The notes under the pieces are model-generated. The model saw only the letters and a list, made by a program, of their open reading frames with translations, made no database searches and had not been told where the DNA came from. Both the position numbers and the translations under genes were made by a program. Below are positions 1 to 9,330 of a stretch of DNA of 64,000 bases, one piece after another (the first letter of the stretch is position 1; each line of letters begins with the position of its first letter). The DNA comes from Pseudomonas cerasi (GTDB taxonomy: Bacteria > Pseudomonadota > Gammaproteobacteria > Pseudomonadales > Pseudomonadaceae). The DNA lies in NCBI RefSeq assembly GCF_900074915.1, contig NZ_LT222319.1:4993001-5057000 (forward strand), written 5' to 3'.

Positions 1-158
1 TTCCGGAGGCGCTGCAAGCCCTGCACAGCAAAGACCCGGACGTCGCCGTCAGCCTGCGCGCCGATCAGGCGACGGGTTATGGCCGCGTGGCGCAGGTACT
101 GGCCGATGTGCAGAAAGCCGGCATCAGTCGCCTGTCGGTGATTACCGAAAGCCCCTGA
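1..158 (+). CDS. exbD: ExbD/TolR-family protein, 3' end only
   Basis: Only the last ~51 codons are in the window, reading in frame from base 3 to the TGA at 156-158. The residues (VSLRADQATGYGRVAQVL, then a QKAGISRLSVITE-type ending) match the C-terminal periplasmic domain of ExbD/TolR proteins. These form the proton-driven ExbB-ExbD-TonB complex that energises outer-membrane receptors. The next gene downstream, 72 bp away, is a TonB-dependent receptor, which fits this role. The truncation is caused by the window edge, so the full length cannot be judged. TolR is the alternative, but the neighbour favours ExbD. Confidence 0.8.
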   Translation, partial: PEALQALHSKDPDVAVSLRADQATGYGRVAQVLADVQKAGISRLSVITESP

Positions 159-230
159 AACAAAAACCTGTCGTTAACCACATGACCCGCCGCAAGCGCG
201 GCGCCCTGACGCCCCCAGGAAAATCTTTCC

Positions 231-2537
231 ATGAACAATCGATCGATACCGCGTGCCCCTCGATTCCCGGTAACGCGCCTAGCGCTGCTGGTTTCATTGA
301 ACTCACTGTGCCTGATCAGCCCGTTCATTCAGGCCGATGACGAGGTGCCCACCTCGGTAACGGCGCCCGCCAGCGACGACACCGCCGCCATGACGCTGGG
401 CACGGTGTCAGTGATCGGTCAGGGCGAGACTCGCCAGGTGCAGCGCGTGACGCAAAAGGATGTGAAGGCTTACTCGGCAGGCACCAGCCCGATGAAGGTT
501 CTGCAACGCCTGCCTGGGGTCAACTTTCAGTCTGGTGACCCGCTGGGCCGTGAGGAAGGCAGCCAGCGCATCAGCCTGCGCGGCTTCGATATGCACCACC
601 TGGGCTACACGCTGGACGGCGTCACCCTCGGCAACATGAGCTTCGGCAACTTCAACGGCCTGAGCATCACCCGGGCGATCATCGCTGAAAACATCGCCTC
701 CAGCGAAGTGGCACCCGGCATCGGCTCACTGGGCACGGCATCGAACAGCGATCTGGGCGGCACCATCCAGTTCACCAGTTCCAATCCCGATAAAGAGTTC
801 GGCGCGCGTCTGTCGCAAACCCTGGGCAGCTACGACACCTCGCGCACTTTCATGCGGGTCGATACTGGCGAATACAACGGACTTTCAGCGTACGTGTCAG
901 GCGAAAAGTACGATGCCGACGCCTGGAAAGGCCACAGCAACCCGCAAAAGTCCGACGCAGTGAACGCCAAGGTCAACTACAACTTCGGCGACAACCGGGT
1001 CAGTTTCTTCCACAGCACCTCGTCACATGACGAAGCCAACCTGCCGAACCTGTCGAAGAGCATCATCCAGCGTCTGGGCTACAACTGGAGCTACTACACG
1101 CCGGACTGGACGCGCGCGGTCAATGCGGCCAACGGCATTTATACCGGCGGGGTAACCAGCGCAAACGATGCGACCTACAACGCCAGCAGCCTGCGCGACG
1201 ACGAACTGGACATCCTCAACGGCAATTTCTCTCTGACCGATGATCTGGTCCTGGACGCGACCGTCTATCACCACCATGACTCGGGTCGGGGCAACTCGTA
1301 TTACCCGTTCGTCTACACCAGCGGCTCGACGACAGTGCCGAGCAATTCGATTCGCAGCACAAAATACGGCATCGATCGAACCGGCTTCCAGAGCTCGCTG
1401 ACCTACTATCTCGGCCAGCATGAAATTCAGGGCGGGTTCTGGATTCAGTCCAACAAGAACGACATTTCGCGTTACCTGTTCGATACCACCAATGCGACGC
1501 CGCAGAACCACATCGTCAAAACCGATGGCCTGCCCCTGGCGGCCACCGTTCTGGATCAGAGTTACAACGACCTGACCCGGCAGTTCTACCTGCGCGACAC
1601 CTACACCCTGCTCGATGACCGCCTCAAACTTGAGTTCGGCGCGAAAAATACTGTGACGACCTCAACAGCCGAAGGCAAAGGCGGCGGTTGCGCCAGTGGC
1701 TCGCTGCAAGCGCGGGACAGGTTTCTGCCGCAAATAGGCGCAACCTACAAACTCGACGAGGACGACGAAGTCTTCACTTCTTACTCGGAAAACATGGCTG
1801 CGTTCCCGAGTGGCGGGTACAGCCCGTTCTTCACGACGCAGAGCGCCGTCGATGCGCAGAACGGCTTCAAGGACCTGAAGCCGGAAACCTCGAAAACCGT
1901 CGAATTGGGCGTGCGCCGCAGCACCAAACTGTATTCGGCCTCGGCGGCGATCTACAACACCAAATTCGATAACCGCCTGGTCGCCATCACCAACTGCACC
2001 GGCATCGTCATATGCCAGAACGGCGTCGCCAACGTCGGCTCGGTCACCAGTCGAGGACTGGAACTGTCGTTCGGCCTGACGCCCAATGAAAACTGGCGCT
2101 GGTCCAACTCCATGTCCTACAACCACAGCACTTACGACGATGACTACGCCAGCGGCGGCAACACCGTTCATGTCAAAGGCAAAACCGTAGTCGATACACC
2201 GAAACTGATGTATTCGAGCAACCTGGACTGGACTTGGGAACACTGGAACGCCGGCTTGCAAGGCAGTTACATCAGCAAGCGCTATTACACCTACACCAAT
2301 GACTCCAGTGTCAGCGGCTACTGGCTGGCGAACGCCAACCTTGGCTATGACTTCGGCAAACTCGGCGCCCTCAAGGACACCACGCTGTCGCTGAACATGG
2401 TCAACCTGTTCGACAAACGCTACATCTCCACCCTCAACACCGACGCCAGCGCAGCCACCGACCCGGCGGGCAACCTGCAGATCCTTCAAGTGGGCACACC
2501 GCGCAGCGCGTTTGTAACACTGGGCGTGAAGCTCTGA
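231..2537 (+). CDS. TonB-dependent outer-membrane receptor
   Basis: A 768-residue receptor. An N-terminal signal peptide of about 35 residues ends near IQA-DDEV. A plug domain follows at about residues 70-180 (PMKVLQRLPGVNF, then SLRGF and GYTLDGVTLG), and a 22-strand-type beta barrel runs to the C-terminus. The plug-barrel size and the late NLFDKRYIST motif are typical of siderophore/heme-class receptors, and the protein ends with the alternating hydrophobic strand AFVTLGVKL. There is no long FecA-type signalling extension, so it is probably not a surface-signalling transducer. Transport should depend on the ExbD-containing complex encoded just upstream. The substrate cannot be read from the sequence. 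An AGGA box lies about 10 bases before the ATG. Confidence 0.9.
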   Translation: MNNRSIPRAPRFPVTRLALLVSLNSLCLISPFIQADDEVPTSVTAPASDDTAAMTLGTVSVIGQGETRQVQRVTQKDVKAYSAGTSPMKVLQRLPGVNFQSGDPLGREEGSQRISLRGFDMHHLGYTLDGVTLGNMSFGNFNGLSITRAIIAENIASSEVAPGIGSLGTASNSDLGGTIQFTSSNPDKEFGARLSQTLGSYDTSRTFMRVDTGEYNGLSAYVSGEKYDADAWKGHSNPQKSDAVNAKVNYNFGDNRVSFFHSTSSHDEANLPNLSKSIIQRLGYNWSYYTPDWTRAVNAANGIYTGGVTSANDATYNASSLRDDELDILNGNFSLTDDLVLDATVYHHHDSGRGNSYYPFVYTSGSTTVPSNSIRSTKYGIDRTGFQSSLTYYLGQHEIQGGFWIQSNKNDISRYLFDTTNATPQNHIVKTDGLPLAATVLDQSYNDLTRQFYLRDTYTLLDDRLKLEFGAKNTVTTSTAEGKGGGCASGSLQARDRFLPQIGATYKLDEDDEVFTSYSENMAAFPSGGYSPFFTTQSAVDAQNGFKDLKPETSKTVELGVRRSTKLYSASAAIYNTKFDNRLVAITNCTGIVICQNGVANVGSVTSRGLELSFGLTPNENWRWSNSMSYNHSTYDDDYASGGNTVHVKGKTVVDTPKLMYSSNLDWTWEHWNAGLQGSYISKRYYTYTNDSSVSGYWLANANLGYDFGKLGALKDTTLSLNMVNLFDKRYISTLNTDASAATDPAGNLQILQVGTPRSAFVTLGVKL

Positions 2538-2801
2538 TCGTTGCTGACTGAGGACGGGCGAAGGATCGCCCCATCCGCCACTTGCATTGAGTGACGCTGC
2601 GCGGTGTGCTTCTGGAGACAGGATCCTGCGGGAACGGGCCTGCTCCTGAAGACAGGCATCTGTGGGAGCGAGCTTGCTCGGGAAAGCAATCTGCCAGTCA
2701 CTGCATAATACGTGTCGGTTGCCAGCCCCACGGCGACGAACAGCGCACGGTGCTGCATACTCCCCCGCATCTATAGCGCCTGACTTCCATCTGGACACAC
2801 C
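2538..2801. other. Intergenic region with REP copies
   Basis: This 264-bp gap follows the receptor gene. It contains the two REP copies annotated separately and a short GC hairpin just after the receptor stop (GGGCGAAGGATCGCCC), which could be a weak terminator. I see no credible coding sequence. Confidence 0.5.
2626..2683 (+). repeat. Pair of Pseudomonas REP elements
   Basis: The second copy, at 2660-2683, reads CTGTGGGAGCGAGCTTGCTC and is the common extragenic palindromic repeat of fluorescent pseudomonads. A degenerate copy in the same orientation lies at 2626-2649 (CTGCGGGAACGGGCCTGCTC). They are 34 bp apart, start to start, in the gap after the receptor gene. Such repeats are usually mobilised by RAYT transposases encoded elsewhere. 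Confidence 0.75.
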
Positions 2802-3041
2802 ATGACACCCAACGCAGAACTCTATAACCCCTCCACCGAATATGCCGACAAACTGATCTCGCGCATCGGCCAAACCCCTTCATGGATCGCCAAGCGCATC
2901 GGTGTGACCGACAAACGCATTCGCTACATCCTCGATGGGGAAAGGACCGTCAAAGGCGAGACCACGCCGATTCAGATGACCTATACCGAGCAGTTTGCGC
3001 TGGAGTGCCTTGTGGCAGAGGCTATAGCGCTGAGGATGTAA
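2802..3041 (+). CDS. Small helical protein, possible HTH
   Basis: A 79-residue soluble protein whose middle (ISRIGQTPSWIAKRIGVTDKRIRYILDGER, about residues 18-47, shown here as the key span) reads like a Cro/CI-type helix-turn-helix. The pattern is SWIAKRIGV followed by a turn and KRIRYILDG. It may bind DNA, but no function is established and I do not recognise a named family. The ATG has no strong ribosome binding site. The gene stands alone between the REP pair and the opposite-strand repeat-protein gene. Confidence 0.6.
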   Translation: MTPNAELYNPSTEYADKLISRIGQTPSWIAKRIGVTDKRIRYILDGERTVKGETTPIQMTYTEQFALECLVAEAIALRM

Positions 3042-3211
3042 GGCCTGTGTTGCGGCGGGACAACATGAACCGTCGCAATGTGCTGCATCCCGTTCGGAGG
3101 GTACGCATCTTCATAACGCACTTATGACTTCTCGGGTCTACACCGCCAGAGGTCGCGACCAGCAGTGATAGACCTCTGACAGACAGTAGGGATCAGTCAG
3201 CACAGCCAGAG

Positions 3212-3637
3212 TCAGCGCTTCTCCGACTCACACTTTGCGCGCAAGTCGTGATCATTGATGCTGACGCAACTGCCGCCTTCCTTCTTGGCAGCGCAATAGG
3301 CACGCTGGTCACGATCATTGATGCTGACGCAAGAACTACCTTCCTTTTCTGCCATGCACCGCGCGCGCAAGTCACGATCATTGATGCTGGTGCAACCGCT
3401 GCCGCCCTGCTTGGCATTGCAGTAGGCACGCTGGTCAAAATCATTGATGCTGGTGCAAGAACTACCTTCCTTTTCTGCGCTGCACCGCGCGCGCAAGTCA
3501 TGATCATTGATGCTGGTGCAACTGCTGCCTTCCTGCATGGCAGAGCAATAGGCACGCTGGTCATGGTCATTGATGCTGTTGCAACTGGCAAACGCGTAAC
3601 CGCTGAACATCAACAACATTGCAAAAATCAGTTTCAT
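3212..3637 (-). CDS. Secreted Cys-rich tandem-repeat protein
   Basis: A 141-residue protein with a clean signal peptide (MKLIFAMLLMFSGYAFA, cut before SC). The rest consists of six consecutive 21-residue repeats. Each repeat has the form SCxSINDxDxRAxCxAxxEGS, with two cysteines 12 residues apart. Odd repeats carry DQRAYC and even repeats carry DLRARC or DLRAKC, so the true unit is a 42-residue (126-bp) doublet repeated three times. The 12 paired cysteines suggest periplasmic or extracellular disulfide-bonded hairpins. AAGGAAG lies about 6 bases before the ATG. I do not recognise a characterised family, and the function is unknown. Confidence 0.8.
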   Translation of the reverse strand: MKLIFAMLLMFSGYAFASCNSINDHDQRAYCSAMQEGSSCTSINDHDLRARCSAEKEGSSCTSINDFDQRAYCNAKQGGSGCTSINDRDLRARCMAEKEGSSCVSINDRDQRAYCAAKKEGGSCVSINDHDLRAKCESEKR

Positions 3638-3918
3638 TTCACACTTCCTTGGGCTTACCAGAGAAACAGCCTGACGCTGGCTGATTCTTCTTCATTGAAC
3701 ATACGACACTATATCAAATTGACATCACTTTATCGTCTGAGTTATCAATGCATCCGGTTCCGAGCGGCTTCAGGTCGAAGGCCTGCACCGAAATCAACTG
3801 GCAGGTACGCCTCATCATGACCTGCGCGGCGTAAAGGGCAGGCGATCAAGCATTGCCCTTGAACGAGCCTGAGGATCCTGATAATCACGCCCTCAAATAA
3901 CTCAGACAAGGAAATGCA
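3638..3918. other. Intergenic, divergent promoter region
   Basis: This 281-bp gap separates the minus-strand repeat-protein gene from the plus-strand lipoprotein gene. It must hold both promoters. It is AT-richer around 3690-3740, but I see no unambiguous -35/-10 pair and no gene. Confidence 0.4.
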
Positions 3919-4470
3919 GTGAAAGGAAATCTACTGTTGGTTGCGGTGCTTGCACTGTTGATACAAGGCTGTGGCGTGACCATGACGCGTTACGAGCCCA
4001 GCTTCGATAATGTCCAGAAGCTCAAGCAAACGCCTCCCCTTTTACCGATCCGTCAGACTCAGGTCAGCGCTGCGGCAGGTCAGGATTCACTGCAAGTGCG
4101 CGGCAATCCTGTCACATCCCCTAGCGGCAGCATCACGCAACACATCCAGGATGCCCTGACGGGTGAACTGGACCGCGCAGGTCTCATCGACCCGCAATCG
4201 CCACGCCATCTAAATGTGCTTGTTACGCAGAATGAACTGACCGCTGGAATGGGTACAGGCACCGGCACAATCGCCGCGCACTTCACCCTGATCAACGGCG
4301 CGAAAGTTGAATATGACGCTACCAAGCAGGTCAGCAGCCAATGGAACAGCAGTTTTTTGGGGGCCGTCGCTATCCCCAATGCGGCAAACGCCTACAACCC
4401 GTTGGTGCGTGATTTGCTCAAGGCTTTATACAGCGACCCACTGTTTACCCAAGCGCTGAATCACAAATAA
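3919..4470 (+). CDS. Predicted lipoprotein
   Basis: A 183-residue protein with a type II signal peptide. The lipobox LIQGC places the lipidated cysteine at residue 18, followed by Gly, so outer-membrane sorting is likely. The start is GTG, with AAGGAAA about 5 bases upstream. The mature part has a short alpha/beta domain (residues ~65-110, ITQHIQDALTGELDRAGLID, then LNVLVTQ) like small assembly or YajG-type lipoproteins, but I cannot name the family. It is convergent with a second lipoprotein gene, and the two share a terminator. Function unknown. Confidence 0.75.
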   Translation: MKGNLLLVAVLALLIQGCGVTMTRYEPSFDNVQKLKQTPPLLPIRQTQVSAAAGQDSLQVRGNPVTSPSGSITQHIQDALTGELDRAGLIDPQSPRHLNVLVTQNELTAGMGTGTGTIAAHFTLINGAKVEYDATKQVSSQWNSSFLGAVAIPNAANAYNPLVRDLLKALYSDPLFTQALNHK

Positions 4471-4499
4471 AAAAAGAGCCCAAATGGGCTCTTTTTTTC
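4470..4499. terminator. Bidirectional terminator between lipoproteins
   Basis: The hairpin AGAGCCC-aaat-GGGCTCT at 4475-4492 has an A-run on its left and a T-run on its right. It can therefore stop transcription of both convergent lipoprotein genes. Confidence 0.9.
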
Positions 4500-4513
4500 G
4501 GGCGGTCAGTTCA

Positions 4514-5149
4514 TTACGCCTGCGGAACAGTAACCTTCAGCATTGAGTACTTCAGACTCTGGCTCTCCACCAACTGCTTGAGCAGTGAATTGACCTGGCG
4601 CGTAAACGTATCGTTAACAGCCTTCTGCGGTGTATTGGCCATCATCGGCACAAACCAGATACCTATCCAGGTGTTGATTGCATCATGGTTACCGACTGTT
4701 CTCAGCACCTTGCCCTGGGAATCCTGCGCATCCAGGCTCATGCTGTACTGATCGGTGGCCATCGACGGAATAATAGTCAGAGTCAGACCACTGATAAACG
4801 CCATCACCAATTGGCCACCGCTTGGCGGATGGTTATACACCTTGAGGTGCAGGCTGTAGTCGCCTGGCTGTTTCTTGAACTCGTCAAGGGTCACTCGGCC
4901 AAACAACCCAGAGTCAGTCAGCGCTTTTTGCAGTTGGGGCTTGAGTGCATCCCGAGCTTGCGGTACTTCTACTGCGCCGGTGGTTCCGGGTGTGCCCTGG
5001 TAGAAATCGAACGCAACGAACACGTTGGGTTTATTCGTGTAGCTGGCCATGGAAGGCATGGTGACTGGCGCTACTTCGTCCTTGGTAAAACTGGCGCAGC
5101 CGCTCAATACCAGCATTGCCGCAAGGCCCAGTGTCTTCAAGCGTTTCAT
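4514..5149 (-). CDS. Predicted lipoprotein
   Basis: A 211-residue protein with lipobox LVLSGC (Cys18, then Ala), which predicts an outer-membrane lipoprotein. The body contains a repeated alpha/beta pattern: ALKPQLQKALTDSGLFGRVT, then SLHLKVYNHPP, then a hydrophobic Gly/Ala segment, QLVMAFISGLTLTIIP. The C-terminal helix is NDTFTRQVNSLLKQL. The arrangement resembles its convergent neighbour: a 'tip' alpha/beta fold with a helix containing 'L..aL..sGLF'. The two may be distant paralogues, which is inference from pattern only. Function unknown. Confidence 0.75.
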   Translation of the reverse strand: MKRLKTLGLAAMLVLSGCASFTKDEVAPVTMPSMASYTNKPNVFVAFDFYQGTPGTTGAVEVPQARDALKPQLQKALTDSGLFGRVTLDEFKKQPGDYSLHLKVYNHPPSGGQLVMAFISGLTLTIIPSMATDQYSMSLDAQDSQGKVLRTVGNHDAINTWIGIWFVPMMANTPQKAVNDTFTRQVNSLLKQLVESQSLKYSMLKVTVPQA

Positions 5150-5464
5150 TTACGATTTTCCTTAGTCAATAACAGAACGTCTGTCCGAATCCATTCAAGA
5201 ATTGCGGCCTTACCACTGCCTCATACGACAGCGATAGAGGCCACTATTGTGCCATCAACTAAAACTTCGTCAATAATCTTAAGGCTGGCGCAGACCTCCA
5301 GGCGAATGATCTGAGAAACCCTTGGCCACAGCCGCAAAGGATTTCATGCTCTGGGTCGTCTCACGATACTTCGTTACAACCGTTCGCCGATGATTGCAAT
5401 TGGAAGCGGGTTGACCCAACACTCAGCATGCTGTTGGACACGCTTTACCACGGAGGCTTCATTT
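5150..5464. other. Intergenic region, nothing recognised
   Basis: This 315-bp gap lies between the start of the minus-strand lipoprotein gene and the SDR gene. It should contain promoters for both. I see no small gene, RNA or repeat that I can support. Confidence 0.4.
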
Positions 5465-6286
5465 ATGGACAATAAACTGACATCCAGGATCGCGATTATT
5501 ACAGGTGCGGCTCAGGGGATCGGCGCCGCGATTGCGCGACGGTTCGTACAGGAGGGCTGCTTTGTTTACGTCACAGATATAAACGACGTGCTCGGAAGAG
5601 AGACTGCAAGCGCATTGGGAGATTCTGCCTGCTATCTGCATCTTGATGTGAGGTGCGAAGAAGATTGGCAGCGAGTGACAACCCATGTCGTAAAGACTCA
5701 CGGCCGCCTCGATGTGCTGGTCAACAACGCGGGCATTACCGGATTTGAGCTGGGCGCTGCCCCGCATGACCCAGAACATGCGCTTCTGGAGGACTGGCAA
5801 GCCGTACATCACACCAATCTCGATGGTGTGTTTCTAGGGTGCAAGTACGCTATACGAGCCATGCGCCATACGGGGGCGGGTTCCATTATCAACATTTCCT
5901 CTCGCTCCGGACTGGTGGGTATTCCTGGCGCAGCTGCGTACGCATCGTCCAAGGCCGCCGTTCGCAATCACACCAAGACGGTGGCGCTTTACTGCGCCGA
6001 GCAAGGATTGAAAGTTCGATGCAACTCGATTCATCCAGCCGCCATCCTCACCCCTATATGGGAGCCCATGTTGGGTGCTGATGCGGGTCGTGAAGAGCGA
6101 ATGGCCGCACTCGTTCGAGACACTCCACTCAGAAGATTTGGCATGCCTGAAGAAGTGGCGGCTGTGGCCCTGTTACTGGCCACCGATGAGGCTACGTACA
6201 TTACCGGCAGTGAGTTCAACATTGATGGAGGTCTGTTGGCGGGGTCGGCAGCGACGCCAGCGGTATTGGATGACAGCGAAACCTGA
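5465..6286 (+). CDS. SDR-family NAD(P)-dependent oxidoreductase
   Basis: A 273-residue classical short-chain dehydrogenase. The cofactor motif TGAAQGIG is at residues 13-20 and NNAG at 87-90. The catalytic residues are Ser146 (NISS), Tyr159 and Lys163 (YASSK). An acidic residue at the end of the second strand (YVTDIN, Asp38) favours NAD(H) over NADP(H). I chose the ATG at 5465 because GGAGG sits about 9 bases upstream and the TGAAQGIG motif is then at the normal distance from the N-terminus; a longer in-frame opening from 5390 lacks this. The substrate is unknown and there is no operon partner. Confidence 0.88.
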   Translation: MDNKLTSRIAIITGAAQGIGAAIARRFVQEGCFVYVTDINDVLGRETASALGDSACYLHLDVRCEEDWQRVTTHVVKTHGRLDVLVNNAGITGFELGAAPHDPEHALLEDWQAVHHTNLDGVFLGCKYAIRAMRHTGAGSIINISSRSGLVGIPGAAAYASSKAAVRNHTKTVALYCAEQGLKVRCNSIHPAAILTPIWEPMLGADAGREERMAALVRDTPLRRFGMPEEVAAVALLLATDEATYITGSEFNIDGGLLAGSAATPAVLDDSET

Positions 6287-6380
6287 AAACTGCCCGCGCG
6301 AATGGCTGTAATGGGGCGGCAGCAGCCGCTGCGTACAGCGGCGCGCCATGACCGCTCTCGCAGACGCTATCACTACTACG

Positions 6381-9299
6381 CTACGCCACACCGCTTTCAG
6401 AAAACCCTATATCCAGACTGCGTGACGATTTGATCATCGCTGCACACTCATCACTGATGACAGGCTTACTGAAAAGATAACCCTGCATTTGATCGCAGCC
6501 ATACGCCACGAGCAGCTCTAGCTGGTCGACTGTTTCAACGCCTTCTGCAATGACCTTAAGACCCAATTCGTGCGCCAGTACGATTACTGCCCTGGTGATC
6601 GCGGCGTCCTCATGATTGCTGGTGATATCCTTTATGAACGCCCTGTCGATTTTGAGGGCATCAAGAGGAAACCGCTTCAGGTAGGCCAAACTGGAATAGC
6701 CCGTTCCGAAATCATCGACGGAGAGGCTTATACCATACGATTTTATATCTCGAAGTATCTCAACCGCCGACTCGGGATCGATCATCAGCATCGACTCGGT
6801 CAGTTCGAACTCTAAAAGAGCGGGGTTGATACCGTATGCTTCAACGACGTGCTTGACGGTCTCAGCCAGGCCTTTGACTTGAAGCTGCCTGACGGACAAA
6901 TTGATGGCGATCGGTACCAGCCTTATGTTGTTCTCTTCCCAGCTTTTTAGGGTTTCACAGACTTTCCGTATAACCCAAACGCCGACAGGAATGATCAGGC
7001 CAGTGTCCTCAAGAATAGGGATAAAATCGGCCGGAGAAATCATACCTTGCTCCGGGTGATTCCAGCGCAATAAAGCCTCCAGACCACTTATCCTGCCATC
7101 GGCGAGGCTGACCTTTGGCTGAAAATGCAGAATAAACTCATCGCGATCAAGCGCACCCCGCAATAGCGTTTCCGTTTGCAAGCGTCTGGTTAAACTTTCG
7201 TTCATTCTGGCGTTGTAAAACTTGAAATTGTTACGGCCACTTTTTTTCGCATGGTACATGGCGGTGTCCGCATTCTTCAAGATAACGCCAGTGTCACGCC
7301 CGTCAAACGGATAATTAGCGATGCCTACACTCGCTGAAACGAATATATCCTGACCGCCAAGGTTGAACGGTTTGCCCAGCGCATCAACAACGTGGGTCGC
7401 CAGCGATTTTATGAGGCTCTCGGAATAGACGTTGTGTGTGACGACAATCGAAAACTCATCGCCTCCCAGCCGCGCAACCACACTGTTCTCATCCATGCAG
7501 CCTTTCAAGCGTCGACCCGCCTGGATAAGCAATTGATCGCCTACTGAATGCCCCATGGTGTCATTGACGGCCTTGAACCTGTCCAAATCTATGAATATGA
7601 CGCTTACTGCGTCTGGCGCTGACGTTGTCCGACTGATTATCTCGCGCAGATAATTGCTGAGAAACCAGCGATTAGGCAGATGGGTAAGCGAATCATTTTC
7701 GGCCAGGTAGGTGAGCTTTCTCTTTGCGTCATACCTTTCAAGCGCGGCTGCCAAAAGGTTGGCAAGTGTTTGAAGGTAGCTGACATCTTCACGCGTAAAG
7801 GTGTAATCCCTGCTGGCATACACACCAAGAACGCCCTTGAAGACCTCCCTGCAAGAGATATCAACCTCCAGGCCACTTCTAATATTGCAAACGTCCACTG
7901 TTTCACCAGGAAGCAGCGCGTACCTGCTATCTGGCGCATCAGCATTAATGAAAAACCCGACAGAAGCACCAGTCCCGCTCAAAAAATCATTGTGATAACC
8001 ACTGCGGATCTCAACGTCGGTGAAGCCAACCTCCGCGCTGAGGATGACCTCATGATTCACTCGATCAATGACCCGTAAAGCGGCCTTGCTCAAGTTCAAT
8101 CCTTGCGCCGCAGTCAGTGTTGCCCGTTCACCCAGAACACTGACGTTTTCCTCGGTCAACGCCTGCTGGCCAAACAAGGCGATAAGGTTTTGCCTTCTGG
8201 AGTTATCCAGAATCGCCACCTCAAACTCTTTTCGATCGGTGATATCGATATCGATGCAGATATATTTTTCAACGCCGCCCAGGTCATCGAGAATAGGTAT
8301 GATAGTGCGTCGATGCCATGCAACCTTGCCGCTGCGACCTGAGAGCCTGACCTCACCGTTCCACACCTCATTTTCCGGTGCCCATTGCCACGGTTCAGTG
8401 GTTGAAGACATGCCGATCCAGACCTCATCGATCGTCAACTCTAAAAGCTCGGCTCGCGAGTGCTGTGAGCTTGTTACGAATCGTTCGTTAACGTAGGTGA
8501 TACGTCCGGAGGCCGACACTTCGCAAACGATGGACACCTCATCCAGGGCATTTTTATGCTGCACCAAGGTATTCATCAACGATTCGATACGCAGACCAAA
8601 GTGATTGCGCATACTTGCGGCAGTGCGGTTTACCGCTTTTATAGCCTCCTGTATTTCCATGGGAGCATCAGCGACCAACATCGCTTCTGCTGCCACTGCA
8701 CCTGAAGCAATTTCCGCCTCATAAGAGTGAAGTTTGCCCAGATGAGCAAGCGAACGCTTGATCATGAACCCCATCAACATCAAACTTATCAGCAGAAAAA
8801 ATACCGCAAACAATGTAGCCTGGATCACAAGACTATAGAGTTCGGCAGCAATTCTCTCGGCATTAAAAGACAAACGCATCACGCCATAATCTTTTCCGCC
8901 AATAGTGATCGGGCGATTGACATCGAATAATCTTGCAGCGACTTCAGACTCTATCCACGCAGGCGCTCTTCCAACCGGTGCACTGGCTGCCTCAAGGCGA
9001 ATCACGCCACCCGACAGGTCAATAAACATGGCCGACTTGAACGGCGAGCGAGCCAGGGTTTTTTCGAGGGTTCTTTTGATGGTGTCGTAATCGCCGATGA
9101 CGACACTTTCCTCAACCGCTTGCGCCGCAACCTCAATGAGCATGTTAGCGGTGTCTTGTATCTCTTCAATATGCTGAAGCAGCTGATTTTTATAAAACAG
9201 CCCCAGCCCTGTCGTCAAAAAAGTCAGTATCAGAATGGATAACATCGCCAGTATTCGCGACGTCAGTGATTTGGGCAGCAGGCTTTTAAAGAAATTCAT
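6381..9299 (-). CDS. Membrane GGDEF-EAL c-di-GMP protein
   Basis: A 972-residue inner-membrane signalling protein. The order is TM helix 17-35, periplasmic sensor ~36-157, TM helix 158-180, HAMP-like stretch to ~235, PAS ~250-360, GAF ~370-520, GGDEF ~530-700 and EAL ~705-960. The GGDEF motif (612-616) is intact. The EAL signature at 741-743 (GLEALLRW) and DDFGTGYSS at 862-870 are also intact, so both synthesis and breakdown of c-di-GMP are possible. The usual RxxD inhibitory site upstream of GGDEF is absent. The gene starts 31 bp after the stop of a periplasmic binding-protein gene on the same strand. That protein is a plausible ligand-sensing partner for the periplasmic domain. Confidence 0.92.
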   Translation of the reverse strand: MNFFKSLLPKSLTSRILAMLSILILTFLTTGLGLFYKNQLLQHIEEIQDTANMLIEVAAQAVEESVVIGDYDTIKRTLEKTLARSPFKSAMFIDLSGGVIRLEAASAPVGRAPAWIESEVAARLFDVNRPITIGGKDYGVMRLSFNAERIAAELYSLVIQATLFAVFFLLISLMLMGFMIKRSLAHLGKLHSYEAEIASGAVAAEAMLVADAPMEIQEAIKAVNRTAASMRNHFGLRIESLMNTLVQHKNALDEVSIVCEVSASGRITYVNERFVTSSQHSRAELLELTIDEVWIGMSSTTEPWQWAPENEVWNGEVRLSGRSGKVAWHRRTIIPILDDLGGVEKYICIDIDITDRKEFEVAILDNSRRQNLIALFGQQALTEENVSVLGERATLTAAQGLNLSKAALRVIDRVNHEVILSAEVGFTDVEIRSGYHNDFLSGTGASVGFFINADAPDSRYALLPGETVDVCNIRSGLEVDISCREVFKGVLGVYASRDYTFTREDVSYLQTLANLLAAALERYDAKRKLTYLAENDSLTHLPNRWFLSNYLREIISRTTSAPDAVSVIFIDLDRFKAVNDTMGHSVGDQLLIQAGRRLKGCMDENSVVARLGGDEFSIVVTHNVYSESLIKSLATHVVDALGKPFNLGGQDIFVSASVGIANYPFDGRDTGVILKNADTAMYHAKKSGRNNFKFYNARMNESLTRRLQTETLLRGALDRDEFILHFQPKVSLADGRISGLEALLRWNHPEQGMISPADFIPILEDTGLIIPVGVWVIRKVCETLKSWEENNIRLVPIAINLSVRQLQVKGLAETVKHVVEAYGINPALLEFELTESMLMIDPESAVEILRDIKSYGISLSVDDFGTGYSSLAYLKRFPLDALKIDRAFIKDITSNHEDAAITRAVIVLAHELGLKVIAEGVETVDQLELLVAYGCDQMQGYLFSKPVISDECAAMIKSSRSLDIGFSESGVA

Positions 9300-9330
9300 T
9301 AACAGCCTCTCCAGCTAACGTTGAAATTAT

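Noticed and set aside
1662..2873. A 403-codon frame opposite the receptor gene
   Set aside because: Overlaps a well-supported receptor on the other strand; composition is a codon-bias shadow.
3248..3591. Regular 63-bp repeats resembling a CRISPR array
   Set aside because: The repeats are in frame and encode a protein repeat with a signal peptide; spacing sequences are also repeated, unlike CRISPR spacers.
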